Shown here in pieces: positions 62,073 through 64,000 of a DNA stretch of 64,000 nucleotides. The notes beneath the pieces are model-generated. The model made no database searches, had not been told where the DNA came from, and was given only the letters and a program-made list of their open reading frames with translations. How positions within the stretch are numbered: the stretch's first letter is position 1; each line of letters opens with the position of its first letter. This DNA comes from Antedon bifida (Eukaryota; Echinodermata; Crinoidea; Comatulida; Antedonidae). The translations under genes and the position numbers were made by a program. The stretch covers positions 33,113,001-33,177,000 of the forward strand of contig OY727095.1 in assembly GCA_963402885.1 (NCBI GenBank). Direction: 5' to 3'.

Positions 62073-62345
62073 TAGGCCGTGTTTCCACACAGCCAAAATT
62101 TAACCGATAATTAACGAATAAAATTGAACTGATAAACTGCCTGCGGTAACAGGGGTTAACTGATTCTGCTTGAGAAAAATTAACCGATAATTATCTCATT
62201 CAAGTCAGATAATTATCGGATAAATGCGTTAAATATTAACCTTTGACCTGAAAGACAAATCGCTGATCATGCGCACTTTATTTTTGTATTAATTATCTGA
62301 TTGGGTAAAAAATTAATTATTATTGCTGCGGAAACACAGCCTTAA
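62073..62345. mobile_element. MITE with GGCCGTGTTTCC ends
   Basis: Left TAGGCCGTGTTTCCACACAG, right CTGCGGAAACACAGCCTTA, imperfect inverted ends. The interior repeats AATTAACCGATAATTA in both orientations. It lies in MAEA intron 6, about 300 bases before exon 7. The GTGTTTCCRCA ends resemble those of several short non-autonomous DNA elements, but I cannot assign a superfamily. Confidence 0.7.
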
Positions 62346-62638
62346 TGAATGTATATGTATAAGAAGTTATTTTTTCTTAATCCTAAAATTGAAAAAAATA
62401 TGTATTATTCTCAACTTTGATCATTTTGACTATAGTGTTATAATTTAAGAGCAAATTCGTCATCTGTGACATTCCCAATTATATTGTTGATTATTATTAT
62501 TATTTTATGTTGTTACCAATATTATTATTATAATATATATATTATATTACTAATACCACGATGCATAAGTTTAAAATATGAAACATTTACGCTCTGAAGA
62601 TTAACCAGAATTGTTTTCTCGCTTGTGTTATCTTTCAG

Positions 62639-62772
62639 GAACTACTGGACATCCAACGCTGGCACGCTCTTGTTGAACAATTTAGGGAAGAAAATTACAA
62701 ATTACATCAATTAAACAACTTATCTGTATTTACGGTTACGTTGGAGGCTGGTCTTTCTGCCATGAAGACACC
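62639..62772 (+). CDS. MAEA: MAEA coding exon 7 (CRA), donor uncertain
   Basis: Encodes residues 249-292 plus two bases, beginning [20 protein letters not shown] and ending GLSAMKTP, which matches the CRA region just before the RING-like domain. The acceptor is TCTTTCAG. The end is set where family similarity stops at KTP, using ACACC/GTATCC, a weak donor. Reading through instead reaches a TAG six codons later (62788-62790). Vertebrate MAEA continues with a roughly 100-residue cysteine-containing RING-like domain that I could not find before base 64000, so at least one more exon must lie to the right. Confidence 0.88.
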
Positions 62773-64000
62773 GTATCCTTGTCAATTGTAGGTTCAATTA
62801 AGCAATCAATGATAGAACATTTTCAAAGCATAACATACATCTTTAGTTGTCAACATATATCTAGTTTCTTCTCTCTGATTTCATTTAATGTTTTGTTTTA
62901 CACAACAGTCATGGAAATAGCCAATCGATTTTTCTTTTTTTTTAAAGTTTTAAAAACAAAATGTAAGCAATACATTTCTCAACATACTTCTCTTTTTGTA
63001 GACATTAAATTCAGTAATTTTAATTTCTTTACTTTTATTTACATTTTTACATTCAAAATGTAAAAAGAAAATGAACAAATGTTCATGAACCACATGGGGG
63101 CTTTCCATCATTTTTGCAATGTAATCATTTTGAACATCTTCGTTTTCCACTTTATACTGCTGAGTGAGGAGAGATAATATTGCATTGCTTTCTTAGGGAC
63201 CTAAACTAATAAAGTGTTCACACACCATGATTTACAGTGTGTTTAAATACTGATATTATACATGATACTCTATATAACATTTTAAAACATATTTTCTTGT
63301 GTGGTTATTAGATGCGTGTTTGTTCTTGATTATTTAACTATTTGTGTCTGTATGTTTTCGGATGATTTTATGCAGGGCCTCGCGTTTATTAATTTGTCTC
63401 AAATAAGGTCTCTGGACGAACGAGTCCGGAGCTTCTACGGCTCGATGCTCCAGATGTTATGTTCGCTGGCAGAGTTATATTTTTAACTCAATTTTCTGTA
63501 TTTTGTTTTTCATCGTATTTGTTGTTGCAATCTCTGAATTTTATGATGCTTGTATGCAAATGTTATTCTGCCTGGCTTTAGTCAGACTGCCCATATGGTC
63601 ACCAGGGCTATGTAATGGATATTTATATGTGTTTGTATAACCTGGCAAATTCCACACCCTTAAGCCAATTAAAGACGGCACAGGTGTTGTGTAGTCTTGA
63701 CTAATAATTAGATAAACGAGTAATATTTGTTACAAATCGACTCTTGAGGAAATGTTATACATTAGATATTCTAATATATTCGAGGGATTTGTGTACAGCT
63801 AATTATTATTGAAATTAAGTTGACGTATTAAGCAGACACTTGGCTTATAAGCAAGAAGTTACAGGTTCGAATCCAACTACAATTTATCACACAGCTTTTG
63901 ATTAAATTTAAAAAGCACCCTAAGCTACTAATTTATAAAAAGCAACACCCTAAGCTACTGATTTAGGTCAATACCTGGATAAACCAACTATAGGTTACTC
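62773..64000 (+). other. MAEA intron 7, incomplete
   Basis: No RING-like exon found. The GC-richer stretch 63375-63480 includes a hairpin CTCTGGAC/GTCCGGAG (63409-63432) and an open frame ending LCSLAELYF, not similar to MAEA. The end carries the tRNA-SINE-like sequence. Confidence 0.6.
63825..64000 (+). mobile_element. Putative tRNA-SINE running off the window
   Basis: CTTGGCTTATAAGCAAG gives an anticodon-like arm (loop CTTATAA) and ACAGGTTCGAATCCAACT a B-box. Downstream comes a doubled CACCCTAAGCTACTRATTTA and then ATACCTGGATAAACCAACTA, a word also found at 34673 and 50766. The T-stem pairs poorly. The end is beyond the window. Confidence 0.4.

Larger units (their letters stand above)
58602..62638 (+). 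other. MAEA intron 6
   Basis: 4.0 kb with the CCAAT-box satellite and the GGCCGTG MITE. Overlapping open frames on both strands at 59890-60170 look accidental. Confidence 0.88.
28069..62772 (+). other. MAEA: MAEA gene span, 5' and central part (7 exons seen)
   Basis: MAEA is the animal counterpart of yeast Gid9/Fyv10, one of the two RING-like subunits of the CTLH (GID) E3 ubiquitin ligase; in vertebrates it was also described as a macrophage-erythroblast attachment factor. Seven exons joined in the order seen give 292 codons plus two bases, colinear with the first three quarters of the roughly 400-residue vertebrate protein from memory of the family. Exons 1 to 6 all end in phase 0, and all acceptors end in AG after a T-rich tract. 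The order is N-terminal helices, LisH (about 116-148), CTLH (about 154-211) and most of CRA. The C-terminal RING-like domain is not in the window, so the gene is partial here. Introns are about 1.6, 0.7, 1.9, 22.3, 3.3 and 4.0 kb. It diverges from the minus-strand THAP gene. Confidence 0.95.

Noticed and set aside
1-64000. Prokaryotic-type systems, CRISPR arrays, phage or plasmid genes
   Set aside because: All repeats seen are eukaryotic transposon or tandem types; genes have spliceosomal introns.

Overview
Strongly AT-rich animal DNA in which the genes are split into short exons by very long introns. There is no bacterial-style gene order; nearly all long open frames are chance frames in repeats or introns. 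The MAEA orthologue, repeated TAGGCCTA-like words (28300-28470, 33040-33110) and many short inverted-repeat transposons fit an invertebrate deuterostome. An echinoderm is my best guess, but that is inference and not proven by the sequence.

Two genes are supported, transcribed away from each other from a shared spacer at about 27.7-28.07 kb. On the minus strand lies a THAP-domain gene. It has a probable non-coding first exon near 27.5-27.7 kb, a coding exon at 21711-21869 starting at ATG, a second at 7558-7738 that completes the C2CH zinc finger, a third at 2532-2618, and a possible last exon with a stop at 1240-1346. All exon phases agree. On the plus strand lies MAEA (the animal Gid9/Fyv10 subunit of the CTLH E3 ubiquitin ligase). 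Seven coding exons run from 28069 to 62772 and cover the N-terminal helices, LisH, CTLH and most of the CRA region. The RING-like end must lie beyond base 64000. Intron 4 of MAEA alone is about 22.3 kb.

The introns are packed with mobile-element debris: at least ten copies of one hairpin MITE (TIR AAGCTCTGTCTACACTATC), three copies of a second foldback family with a CCAAT-box palindrome, two pogo-like MITEs, several single MITEs, tRNA-derived SINEs (including a well-preserved tRNA-like head at 32073-32144), an RTE-type LINE 3' end at 47.2-47.46 kb, other LINE-like tails, and two Penelope-like remnants with hammerhead-ribozyme-like cores. Tandem repeats include a 17-bp G-rich minisatellite (14.6 kb), a roughly 59-bp CCAAT-box array with trimeric higher-order structure (61.2-61.7 kb), and arrays of 38, 55, 127, 145 and 196 bp.

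No prokaryotic operon, CRISPR array or defence system is present. The parts most worth a second look are the THAP protein with its unfamiliar C-terminus, the divergent promoter, the ribozyme-like remnants and the dense hairpin MITE load in one intron.
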